From the NCBI GenBank assembly GCA_964006375.1, contig OZ023267.1:12811846-12875845 (forward strand): a stretch of 64,000 bases of DNA, in the 5' to 3' direction. Positions 54,490 to 64,000 of this stretch are shown here, piece after piece (position 1 is the first letter of the stretch; every line of letters begins with the position of its first letter). The notes beneath the pieces were generated by a model. It did no database searches. It worked only from the letters and a program-made list of their open reading frames with translations, and was not told the origin of the DNA. This stretch comes from Tillus elongatus. Its lineage: Eukaryota > Arthropoda > Insecta > Coleoptera > Cleridae. Made by a program: the position numbers and the translations under genes.

Positions 54490-55115
54490 AATGTAAGACA
54501 TTTTGTCACTGGCAATTCGTTAACAAAGTGTTTTGTTCTGTAACGATTTATATTTATTATCTTATTAAGCAAACCAGTATTTCATAAGGTAATTTATAGT
54601 TTGTATTTAGAGAATGTAATATAATATTTCTGGTGCCAGAAGCGAGCAGGGGAAGTTTTTAAGAGACTAAACGGATAGACAGATGCCCGGGAGAATGTCA
54701 TGATCACGAAATTGCACGCGATCATGAATAATGTTTAAATAATCGATTAGAGCGATATTTTAGAATGCGTGCCTGGTACATCTGGCTTGAATTATTATTA
54801 TCCAATAAACTATAAATCATAAGTCTGAACAGTTAAGAATGTTATTTTACCTTTTACGGAGATCGGCGAAGGTGGTTAATATCACTGTCAGACCGTAAAC
54901 TTTGACTTTAATGTGGCATGTTTCTAGAGAAAAGTCTCCAAGAAATAATGAATTTTGTATGTGCGAGTTCCAGCAAAAGAACGTCTACAAAGACGATATT
55001 TTCAGCGTATTCAGATTCAACGGGATAGTATTTTTAAAAATCCCGGAATCGGCAAACCCGTCACAGTAGCAAATTTTTATAAGAATGGGTTTCCCGAACA
55101 AAAATGTTAGTTATA
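54490..55115. other. Unassigned stretch
   Basis: TTCTGGTGCCAGAAGCGAGC at about 54629 resembles the leader of some LTR elements, but no LTR or gag could be seen. Otherwise no motif recognised. Confidence 0.3.
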
Positions 55116-55118
55116 TAG

Positions 55119-57222
55119 TTTTTTTTTAATATTTCAACAACACACCACGAGGGCTTTCAGCCTAAATACTATCGTACCATGGGTGTCGACAAGGAGGAAA
55201 GAAACAACTTGTTAATTCTGGACTTGAAGGTTTGGAGGTTCGGAGGAGAAGGAAAAACATGTGCCGGGAAGGAATTCCACAACTTGGAAGTCCTCGGGAC
55301 AAAAGAGCGGGCATAAAAAGATGTTCTATGTCTGGTGATCTGGACAGTAAAAGGGTGCATTCGCTCTGTTCCCCTGGTAGATCTGTTGGAGGCAGCAGGT
55401 GGAGGAACTATGGAAGAAAGCTCCTCTGAGCAGTGCCCGTTCAGATGACTATAAAAGAAAGAGGGAGGTCACCAACGGCACGTCGGTGGGCAAGGGATGG
55501 CAGTTTTTGGGTGAGAGTATGGTCACCGATGATACGTATAGCTCTCTTCTGAATGGAGTGCAGGATAGCGAGTGTAGAAGCGGCAGCGGCACCCCAGATG
55601 TGGGAGCAGTATTGGAGGTTTGGCCTTATTTGTGAAGTATATAAAGTATAGAGATTAGCTGGTGAAAAGTATTTGCGTGCCCGGAAGAGGAAACCTAATT
55701 TCTGAGCAGCCGCTTCTGCAATTGATGTGACATGTTGGTGCCAATTGAGATTTCGATCCACAGATATCCCGACAAGTGAAAAGGACTCATTACTTTGAAT
55801 AACTTGGTTGTTCATTGTGATGGGTCTAGGGCTGGTATATCTCTTACGAGATAGAAAGCATGACTGATATTTGGTGGACTTGAATTGTGCAAGATTTCTA
55901 CTTTCCCAGTCTAATATTTTTTTGAGATACACAGAGACAGAACCCTCCATGAGTCTGAGATACTCATCTAATTGGGCTAAAGACACAGGAATATTGTATA
56001 TTTGAGTGGAGGTTGCTGGCATGCGCGAAACTGAACTGGGTTGGATGTGCTAGAGAGGACGTCATTGATGTGGAGAAGAAACAAAGTAGGGGCTAAAGCT
56101 GAACCTTGAGGGACTTCTGCATTAATTGGACACAGTTTAGAGGAAAGGCCATCCACGACAACAGAAATTCCGCGGTTGGAGAGGAAATTTGCTGTCCAAG
56201 TACAGAGTTTTGGTGGTAGGCCATAGGCCGGAAGTTTATTAAGTAGCGCTGCGTGCCAGACGTGGTCGAATGCTTTGGACATGTCTAGAGCGATAATCTG
56301 GTATTCACCGTATAGTTCCATAAACTTGTTTCAAGAATGGGTGACAAAGGAAAGCAGGTCGGCAGTTGATTTGCGCTGACGGAATCCATACTGCCTGTCG
56401 TGGATTAGACTGTGTTTTTCAAGAAATTTTGGTAATTCTATGTTTATTTACTTTTCCATCACTTTAGAGACGACTGAAAGGAGAGAAGTAGGCCTGTAGT
56501 TGCTAGGAAGCGCTTTGGATCCTTTCTTGGGGACGGGTTGTACTCGAGCAGTTTTCCAGTTACTAAGGAATATGTCTCTATTGTAAGATGTCTGAAACAG
56601 ACGAGTCAGGATAGGAGCAAGTTCTTGTGTGCATTCTTTGAAAACTATTAAACAATTGCTGGGATCTCGTTAAGTCCAGAGGCTTTCCTGGTATTAAGAG
56701 AAGAGAGCATCTTTCGTACCTTTTTAGTTTTGAAAATGATATCCGTCATTTTATGCGCGACATTTGCGACTGTTGGTGGTTGAACATTTGGAGGTAGGTT
56801 GAGAGTAGAATTGCCGGCGAACAACAAGGCAAAAAGTTCAGCCTTGCCCAGGGCGGTAGAAACAATTTCATCCCATGAAATAAGAGGTGGGAACGTGCTC
56901 TTGCAGAAATTATTCCCAATAGATTTAGCAAGAGTCCTGAAGGGTTTGCTGCCGTTGGAGCTTGAGACGACTTTGTTTTTGTGCGGTTATCAAACGAGTT
57001 TTTTGCCTCATAAAGAATGCGGACATAGCGGTTTCTTGCATCGTTAAATGCTTGGCGGTTTTCTTGACTGGGATTGTGTAGAAGCGTTTTGTGAGCTTTG
57101 ACCTTTTCAAGTCTGGCCTTGTCACAGGATTTAGAGAACCAGGGCTTTTAAGTGGCTGAAGAGGATTTCTGTGGAAAAATAATTCCATGCCAGCTTGGAT
57201 AATTTCGGTGACGTTTTGTCGA
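55119..57222 (-). mobile_element. LINE J1, 5'-truncated copy with poly(A)
   Basis: Minus strand, parallel to the 39.2-kb copy. It begins in the linker (KRFYTIPVKKTAKHLTMQET, about 57110), then RT blocks: VALD-type domain A (ALDMSKAFDHVWHAALL, about 56300), EVPQGSALAPTLFLLHIND (about 56120), FSLVGISVDRNLNWHQHV and LYTSQIRPNLQYCSHIWGAA. It ends SFVPRTSKLWNSFPAHVF and SLSTPMVR, with the poly(A) tail as a T tract at 55119-55130. The catalytic YADD segment is damaged (54 bp around 56030). The right flank is dispersed repeat. Confidence 0.9.
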
Positions 57223-57360
57223 AACGCTTATTTGATGAAATATGGTACATTGTTTCTACTATATAGGTTACACTGGTAACCAAATTTGATGCATGCTTTC
57301 ATTAAAAAAGACATATTTACTTAAATAACATTTTTATGAAAATTTACTACCATACCGCAC
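57223..57360. repeat. MITE-family right end, split by a LINE insertion
   Basis: GATGAAATATGGTACATTG, GGTAACCAAATTTGATGCATG and AATTTACTACCATACCGCAC, continued at 57709 by CGCACTTGCTGCGTC. Confidence 0.7.
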
Positions 57361-57707
57361 TTTTTTTCCCTCGGGGCTCGTCCGCGGATTTTTCGCCCCG
57401 ATAGCACTGCAACCTTTGGTTTATTGTGCATGCCCTTAGTCCTTCTACTCCACCCATTCCAGAATCACTGTGCCTTTGAACTAGTCTGCACAGCGATTGG
57501 TAGGGTGAAGTTTTATATTGCTCTGTCTCCGGTCTAGACTAACTGTAGATCAGTTGTCTTTTGCGGTCGAGAGCTTTACACTCCCACAAGATGTGCTGGG
57601 CTGATTCCTCCCCCTCGTCGCTGAGTGTGCATGCGAGGTCACCTTCGAACCGCCCCATTTTATGCAGCTGTTTCTTGACGGCTATGTGTCCCGTCAAGAG
57701 ACCTGTA
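57361..57707 (-). mobile_element. LINE 3'-end fragment with C-terminal zinc finger region, inserted into a MITE terminus
   Basis: On the minus strand, GTGLLTGHIAVKKQLHKMG, then ACTLSDEGEESAQHILWEC and KALDRKRQL, the segment following RNase H in I/R1-like LINEs (G-L-x-T-G-H...C...E-x-x-x-H-I-L-x-E-C). The first Cys pair is altered. The 3' end is CCCCGAGGG followed by an A tract (T7 at 57362). Flanks TACCATACCGCAC and TACCATACGCACTT indicate a target duplication of about 13 bp. Confidence 0.75.
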
Positions 57708-58082
57708 CCATACGCACTTGCTGCGTCTATACTTTTTTTACCTGAGTTATAAGAATACAAAAGAATTTATAATAAAATTAAAAATCCTGCAAGTGAATGA
57801 GGGATGTAGATCCGCAAAACTACGCCTTCTAAGATCAAATTAGACCGAGGAGGTTATTGCATGGAGTGTTACATTAATCCAGGCTATCTCGGTCACGTTA
57901 TCTACATCGTGACCACGACTAAATCACTGATTAGTCTATAATCACGATCCTCTGGTCCAGGCGACATACTCAATACTACCGATTTTAAAATCCGTGGCAT
58001 ACTGTCTTACCTAATTAAAAGTTTGCTCGGTTATACGTATCTATGTGTTCTTTGAATTTTGAATTGTTTTGAAAATGTTATG

Positions 58083-58206
58083 AACACTTGGAGAACCCAA
58101 ATCACAACAACGCATCTTTTAAAGACCTGACGATCGTTTCATTAACAAAGTTAACGCCATCAGAGGATGTTTAAAAGATGTGTTGTGATTTGGTTTCTCC
58201 AAGTGT
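58083..58206. repeat. Hairpin element with about 42-bp arms
   Basis: The left arm ACTTGGAGAACCCAAATCAC and CATCTTTTAAA is mirrored by TTTAAAAGATG and GTGATTTGGTTTCTCCAAGT. The loop holds CCTGACGATCGTTTCATTAAC and GCCATCAGAGGATG, also present at 9960-10005 and, reversed, at about 58695-58735. Confidence 0.8.
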
Positions 58207-58778
58207 ACTTAACAGTGCTCATAACAGGTTCCAATCTTCACTTAGTTAAAAAGTGTAATATGTTGCTTAAGCACAAAAACACATTTTCTATTAGCTTGAT
58301 TGTAGAGCTCTTCAAATTATTTTTGTCACAAATAAAGGTTGCAATTGCCTATCGTTTATTACAATTTTTGCTTCTCTGTCTTCTTTTCCAGCTACTATAA
58401 CCTTAGTTTTATCCAATATTTTTTGGCTGCAGTTTTTTTTTATAACGAATTTCGTAGACAAAATCCGCCATTGAGAAGATCTCGACATTTGAATTCAGAA
58501 AAACATTCTTAAAATTAGCGTGAACGAGGACCCCTAGACATTCAAGGTCAGTTTTAAAATGACTTAAAAAATGTATAGCTTCCCTTCTGAAAATGTAAAA
58601 GTTATGATTTTAAACGTCAAAATTAGTGATTTTTGAACAAACGTCCTGGAACTGATATGGTCTATGGGCGGCAAATATTCTAGAATTTTTCGTCCTCTGA
58701 TGACGCTAGCTTTGTTAGTGAAACGATAGTCAGTTCTTTAAAAAGATTGGTTGTGGTGATTTGGGTTCTCCAAATGTA

Positions 58779-61139
58779 CAGGATGACTCAAATTCGAGCC
58801 TCATCATTGGGATCTCAGAAATCGTAAGAGATATAACGTCGATTAAATTATAGCAAAGTTGCGTAATTTGATGCTCACCAAAGTGCAGTTTAGAAAATTA
58901 GAAAATTCCGAATACTTCCGGTGATAATCGGAAAAAACCGAAAACTCAATAAAATCTGTTTTATTTTTTTCTGGTGTTATTTGAAAAGATATAACAAAAT
59001 GAACCACACTTCATCAAGGTCACTTTTCCTCTCCTACAAGATGGCATTTTCAAATTTGAAATCCTGTTGTTTCGTCTTTCAGAAACCATCATCAACTAAC
59101 TCAATTTTTTCAAATACGGCCCTGGATTTTTTATTTCATATTTTGTTTCCCTTGGACTACCTAAAAACAATGCTCCATCACTTTTTGGTTTTTAAACGTT
59201 TTGATTACAAAAAATGACATTTTTAGTATTTTTTGAAAATATTTAATGCTTACTTAACTTTTAAAATGGACAAATTAAGAAACCTAAAGTAAATGCTCGA
59301 ATAAGCCCCCTTGGACTTCTATGCATTTTCGCATACGTCTTCGCAGATTGTTCGTAACAGCCCGGTGGATTATTCTTCCTCTTGCACGTAGAATTGTGAA
59401 TTATAACACCAACTTTTGGCGCAAAATGTTTATATCACTCCGAAAAGTATCCTTGAATAAGCGATTTTTCAAGAATCCCCATAAAAAATAATCCAGCGGG
59501 GACAAATCAAGACTTTTGGCAGGCCAGCGCATCACTCCTTTGTTTCCAATCCATTGATTGGGAAATGTTTCATTAAGAAACTCGGTTACTGCCCTTCCAT
59601 TATGAGGTGGTGCACCATCCTGTTGCCACCACAGCTGCCGCAGCATATTCAACCGGTTCATCTTCAAGCGCATCGAATATATAATTATGGATGAAATTAA
59701 GATACCGTTCAATCTTTAAGTTTCCATCATAAATAATTGGCCCTAAGATTTTGGTTCGATACATTCCAACCCAAACATTGAATGATTTTCGTCCCTGTCT
59801 TCGAACTTGCCGATTTTGGTACGGATTTTCTACTGCATAATAATTCTCATTGTTTCTGTTAAAAAGGCCTCTTGTGGAAAAATTACATTCATCTGTCCAG
59901 ATGATTTTATTTAAGAAATCATCATCTTGTTGCATTTTTCCACCAAGCCAATTGCAGAATTGAAGCCTTCTGTCCCTGTCTCCTGGTCTTAGTTCTTGGC
60001 AAACATGAAGTTTATAGGGATGATACCTATGTTTTTTGAAAACCCTCCGAATTCGGCTTCTTGGCATATTCAGTTCCGAAGCAAATTGCCGTATTGAACC
60101 ACGAGGATTTTCCGTAACCTCCAACAAAACGTTTTAGTGAAATATCTTAGACATGTTATCGCAAAATATTATAGTAATAAAAGATTGCATAGCATCATTT
60201 TATAACGATACTTACAGCATTTAAAATAGCTTCTTCATCTTCAGCTTCCATTTGTTGGCCGTACGAATTTCTAGGTTTACCAAAACTACCAAAGAGACCT
60301 AAATTTCTGTCCAAATTGTTAAAATATGAATAATGGGGTTGTGGACGCTCGGGGTATTGCTCTAAATACCCTTCATATGAAATGTGCGAGTTTCTGTTAT
60401 TACTATAATAAATCCGAAACATATCACGTTTCTCGAAATTGGAAAACACCATTTTTGCTCTCTTAATGTTTATTTTGAAAGTTAAATTGTCAAAAGTTCT
60501 ATTATGACAAGCGAGGACTTGATATTTCTGAATATCAAAGTCGCCGAGATGAACGAACAGACATGTCATTGCATTGCATTGGATTGAACTTAAAATATTT
60601 GACTCATAATCATAAATTCTGGTTCATCTTTAACTACCTAATCAAATTATATTATTGAAGAAATATTTTGTTTCAAAACCAGAGTCGTATTAAATATTTA
60701 CAAGAAAGACGGAAAATGTCATTTTTTGTTATCTAAACGTTTGAAATTCAAAAGTTGTGATGAGGCATTGTTTTTAGGTAGTCCAAAGGAAACAAATTAT
60801 GAAATAAAAAATCCAGGGCCGTATTTGAAAAAATGGAGTTGATGATGGTTTCTGAAAGACGAAACATCGGATTTCGAATTTGAAAATGCCATCTTGTAGG
60901 AGAGGAAAAGTGACCTTAATGAAGTGGGATTCATTTTGTTATATCTTTTCCAATAACGCAAGAAAAAAATAAAACAGATTTTATGAGTTTTCGTTTTTTT
61001 CCGATTATCACCGGAAGTATTCGGAATTTTCTAATTTTCTAAACTGAATTTTGTTGAGCATCAAATTACGCAACTTTGCTATAATTTAGCCGACGGTTTC
61101 TGAGATCCCAATGATGAGGCTCGAATTTGAGCCACCCTG
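58779..61139. mobile_element. Complete DD41D transposon with about 430-bp terminal inverted repeats
   Basis: 2361 bp flanked by TA on both sides. Left TIR about 58779-59221 starts CAGGATGACTCAAATTCGAG; right TIR about 60714-61139 ends CTCGAATTTGAGCCACCCTG. The inverted match continues through CATCATTGGGATCTCAGAAA, AATACTTCCGGTGATAATCG, CCTCTCCTACAAGATGGCAT and CCCTTGGACTACCTAAAAAC, with scattered differences. Between the arms lies a minus-strand transposase (separate entry). Arms have diverged by roughly a tenth as judged by eye, so the insertion is not recent. Structure is complete but the gene is broken. Confidence 0.88.
59284..60452 (-). pseudogene. DD41D transposase of the long-TIR transposon, one intron, two lesions
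   Basis: M at 60452 opens MVFSNFEKRDMFRIYYSNNR, a basic and aromatic N terminus leading to EDEEAILNA. A 97-nt intron (60215-60119, GTAAGT...AG) restores phase to VTENPRGSIRQFASEL, the helix-turn-helix region, with PRSRIRRVFKKHRYHPYKL after. Catalytic blocks: IIWTDECNFSTRG (first Asp), QQDGAPPHNGRAV (second) and WPAKSLDLSPLDYFLWG (third), with 41 residues between second and third. Lesions: a frameshift near 59680, between EPVEY and LRQLWW, and an in-frame TAA after RQKLVL (about 59401). The true end CIEVQGGLFEHLL and TAG lies at 59284. The intron is inferred from splice signals and phase. Confidence 0.85.
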
Positions 61140-61141
61140 TA

Positions 61142-61620
61142 CTTATTTCCCATAAGTTTGTTGGAGATCTAAAAAATTGTATTACCCCGTAATACAATTA
61201 CAATTTTTGTATCATCTCGCAGGATCCTTTTCACTTTAGGTAGGTTTCTTAATTTTTTGTTTGCAATTGAAAGCTGTTCTTGCATTTTTTTTTGTCTTTT
61301 AGGTAATTTTTGAGTGTAGAACTCTTAACAAACAACAGTTCAATCCACTTCTTGGATTATACTACTCACTGAATAACATTGCCCTAGTCGTGCTGGTATC
61401 ACACGTTTGGAATAACAAATTCTTGATCGGTATGACCTTTCGGATTACTTTAAACACATGCCTCTGTCTTGTTCGCGAAATTTATATGCTTCGAATTGGA
61501 CATGTGACAACACAATAATGTTGTGGTCTAATCAATTCGCCAACTTTGTTGGTCGCACATACGAAGAAACGCTGAGCTTAACTTTCATCACGGTTCTAAA
61601 ATGACCGTTATTTGGATGCA
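61142..61620. other. Unassigned stretch
   Basis: No motif, repeat or RNA recognised. Confidence 0.35.
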
Positions 61621-61624
61621 GAAA

Positions 61625-61755
61625 TCGATCTTTTAGTGAATTTTCATTAAGAAAATTCACTAATAGAGAGCTATCGATGGTGAGACTTTCGGAAAATTTC
61701 TTCAAATGAGCGCGAATTAGGAACTCTGGAACCTATTACCATGGTCAGCTAAAAC

Positions 61756-61851
<96 letters not shown>

Positions 61852-61860
61852 AACCATTAA
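61625..61860. repeat. Dispersed TA-core repeat, left arm
   Basis: A palindromic start (TTAGTGAATTTTCATTAAG then AAAATTCACTAATAGAGAG), ATCGATGGTGAGACTTTC, AGCGCGAATTAGGAAC and the TA core. The part right of the core does not match the family. Confidence 0.75.
61757..61849. repeat. (TA)n microsatellite
   Basis: About 93 bp of TA repeat. Confidence 0.97.
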
Positions 61861-63070
61861 CAACGGCCAATTTTTCTTAATAAAAATTAAGAAATATCTT
61901 TTAAACGCAATATCTCTCAAAGTGTCTAAGTGATTGAGACGAAATTTTACAACTTAAAATAACATAGACAGACGTGGTTTTGTACCAATTTTGAAGTCGT
62001 TTGATCAAAGAAAAATAAAGTTATTCGAAAGTAATGATAAAATAATCGTCGACATCACTTCAGTCTCTGTAATGCAATATCTACAATATTCCACAAAGAC
62101 AGATGACGTTATCTGTACTGCTAGGATATTTAAATAAATCGTAGATAAAAATCTATACAATGGAACTTATTGCAAGATGTCAGACTGGAGAACATTGTGA
62201 TAGATACGACAGGGACGCCATCTAGTTGCAGGACCAGGTAGTATGTTGTCACGACAGCTCTAGTTTACACAAAATTTTATAGATAGATATGTGTACAATG
62301 TACAGCCAACTAACAAATTTGTAAATTGTCAGCCTTGGACCATTTATTTCCTAATACCAGGACAAAGTTTGCGTCCAAAAGCGCTAAATTTTAGCATGCG
62401 AATGTATACTAATAAATTAAAAATATAATGAGTGATTCAATTTGTTTAAAAGCAATATAAAACGACGTTTCATTATGTATAAATATTAAGCTTCACGGTA
62501 TTTAAAATTAAAAGCCCCCCCCCCCCCCTCTCTCTCTCTCTCCTAGTTTAATCTGACCACACGTAGCTATTTGTCACAGAGAAGCGTGTACGCTTTGCTC
62601 ATCGTATAACCTCGAAATCGACTCCGCTGATCCTAATTGCTAATACTTTACTGGGATCTTATAATATAAAACAACCTATATTCTAACGTTAATACAAATA
62701 GTTTAATATAATAACCCAACTTTTAACTTTTACTTAACTTTAACAAAATGACTGTAGTAGTATATTATGATTGTAACATACAATGAAACAAATATGAAAG
62801 TGTTAGGTAAACTGCATGTAGATTGTAGATATTGTATGTATTACCTAGTCTCTATACATAATTTACTGGTAGGTATTATTAAAGTACAACAAAAACCTAC
62901 TAAGTACTTATAATATCTACGTAGGTACTACAAAGTACATACATTCCTAGTTAAAATTATATAAACGGATGTTTGGGTTAAATTATTAAAATTTTAATTT
63001 CAAAATTTTGTATTGTTTATATTTATTTCATTTTCCAAAATATGGATAAAGTAATAGTAAATAAGTGTTG
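61860..63070. other. Unassigned AT-rich stretch
   Basis: Nothing recognised apart from a short C and TC tract at 62515-62543. Confidence 0.35.
62515..62543. repeat. C14(TC)7 tract
   Basis: A run of 14 C followed by seven TC units. Confidence 0.9.
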
Positions 63071-63125
63071 AAAAGGGCTTAAGTGCGTTATGGTAGCGAA
63101 TATTCATGAAAATATTACAAATGAT

Positions 63126-63389
63126 GATAACCCAATTTGCCGATGGATTGGTCGAGGAGGGTCAGCAAGATCGCCCGACCTAATCCCAATATACTTTTTC
63201 CTCTAGGGATATGTGAAGCAAAAAGTATAAGAAGAATTGTCCACAGCTGCGGATGATATGAAAAATCGAATACAATCAGCTTTTAGAAGTATTAGTCCCC
63301 TCATGTTGAACAAAGTGAAAGAAACCTTTGAACGACGACTCCGAATTTGCATTCAGGAAAACGGAAAGATTTTTGAACAGGTTTTATGA
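63126..63389 (+). pseudogene. Tc1/mariner-superfamily transposase, C-terminal remnant
   Basis: The plus strand reads RGGSARSPDLIPIYFFL, then GYVKQKV, a stop, EELSTAADDMKNRIQSAFRS and ISPLMLNKVKETFERRLRIC followed by a TGA at 63387. The pattern (R-S-P-D-L-x-P-x-x-F-F-L-x-G-x-x-K...E-R-R-L-x-x-C) is the end of IS630-Tc1-mariner transposases. The third catalytic residue (L-D/E-F-F-L-W-G) has become Tyr (PIYFFL). It follows a MITE-type motif at 63075-63110. Confidence 0.65.
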
Positions 63390-64000
63390 GTTTTAATAAA
63401 TTTGAGAACCTAATGTTTGATTTCATAATGTTTTCGTCTGTTACCATGAAATAAGAGTTCTACTATGCACAAATAAAAAGTTTGAACAGCTGTACCTCCT
63501 TTTGTATTTAATTTAACTTGTTAAAAAATTGTATCATAAAAAAGCTAATAAAATTTTGCACCATCAAAATCAAAATATTACTAGTTAATTAGTTATTAAC
63601 TAGTTAGTGGGCGAGGCATATCCAAAGCCAACATGATTAACGAAAATAAGTGACGAAATAAGAGTATTTTCTGATAACACCTAGGACAATTTTAAAACGA
63701 GTCGATTTGCGTATAGGGAAAGCTGAATAAAATTAATAGAGAAGTATATACGAATATAGTGTGTTCCATTTAAAAATTTAGAGCAAGTCTTCGATTCTCG
63801 TTTGGGTCATACTGTATATGATTTCCAATTTAACGGATACTTCTCGGTATGGAAACAAAATAGACCACTTGTCGAAAGTATATCGCCATAAAAAATAATT
63901 GGTTACGTTAGTTCTTGGGAGATACCAGGTGATCAATACATGTCGATTCAGAGTAACAAATGGTCATATCTTTAAAAGTACACTGTATAAAGGGCTGAAA

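Noticed and set aside
54620..54660. GGTGCCAGAAGCGAGC, possible LTR leader or primer site
   Set aside because: No LTR end directly before it and no gag frame after it.

Overview
This window is AT-rich, intron-containing animal DNA, almost certainly from an insect or close arthropod relative. The evidence is one conserved host gene of the Gas2 family (pickled-eggs type), an R1-clade LINE (a group typical of arthropods), mariner, DD41D and hAT transposons, and RTE-like and other LINEs. I cannot name the order from sequence alone. Almost everything outside the one host gene is mobile or repetitive, and most ORFs longer than 60 codons are chance ORFs or transposon debris.

Layout. 570-5359 (minus) holds five coding exons of a Gas2-like cytoskeletal linker gene. 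Splice sites and phases all agree and give 353 residues from mid CH domain to the stop. The first exon(s) lie to the right and were not found. Its last intron (768-3705) has collected an endonuclease fragment of a LINE, half a mariner and a reverse-transcriptase fragment of another LINE. 5.6-7.9 kb is AT-rich repeat with the first two (TA)n arrays. 8.2-10.1 kb is a long palindromic element whose two arms each carry the 3' end of a Tc1/mariner-type transposase. 11.45-13.2 kb is a decayed hAT transposase (ZMYM1/DUF4371 type). 14.2-14.5 kb is a minisatellite. 16.7-22.8 kb is a 6-kb block of two LINEs inserted into an older repeat: a 3' fragment with RNase H, then a nearly complete R1-type element with an intact 972-residue ORF2.

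22.8-31.7 kb is a mosaic of an abundant dispersed repeat with a (TA)n core (18 such arrays in the window), a tRNA retropseudogene, a tRNA-derived SINE, MITEs with about 40-bp terminal repeats, an RTE fragment and a duplicated block that carries a MITE in one copy only. 31.8-33.0, 39.2-41.7 and 55.1-57.2 kb hold three more copies of the LINE seen at 1.6-2.5 kb. 43.5-47.0 kb has a DD41D transposase and a mariner 3' half. 47.9-49.5 kb is a tandem array of about 285-bp units with an inverted head. 50.2-52.15 kb is a large foldback element. 52.6-54.14 kb looks like LTR-retrotransposon material. 58.78-61.14 kb is a structurally complete DD41D transposon with roughly 430-bp terminal inverted repeats, TA target duplication and an intron-bearing, now broken, transposase. 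A last Tc1/mariner-type 3' end lies at 63.1-63.4 kb.

The only gene likely to serve the host is the Gas2-like one. The rest records layered insertion, with younger LINEs and SINEs inside older (TA)n repeats and MITEs. No rRNA, functional tRNA or CRISPR was seen. All calls come from reading and translating by eye; family assignments rest on recognised motifs, not searches.
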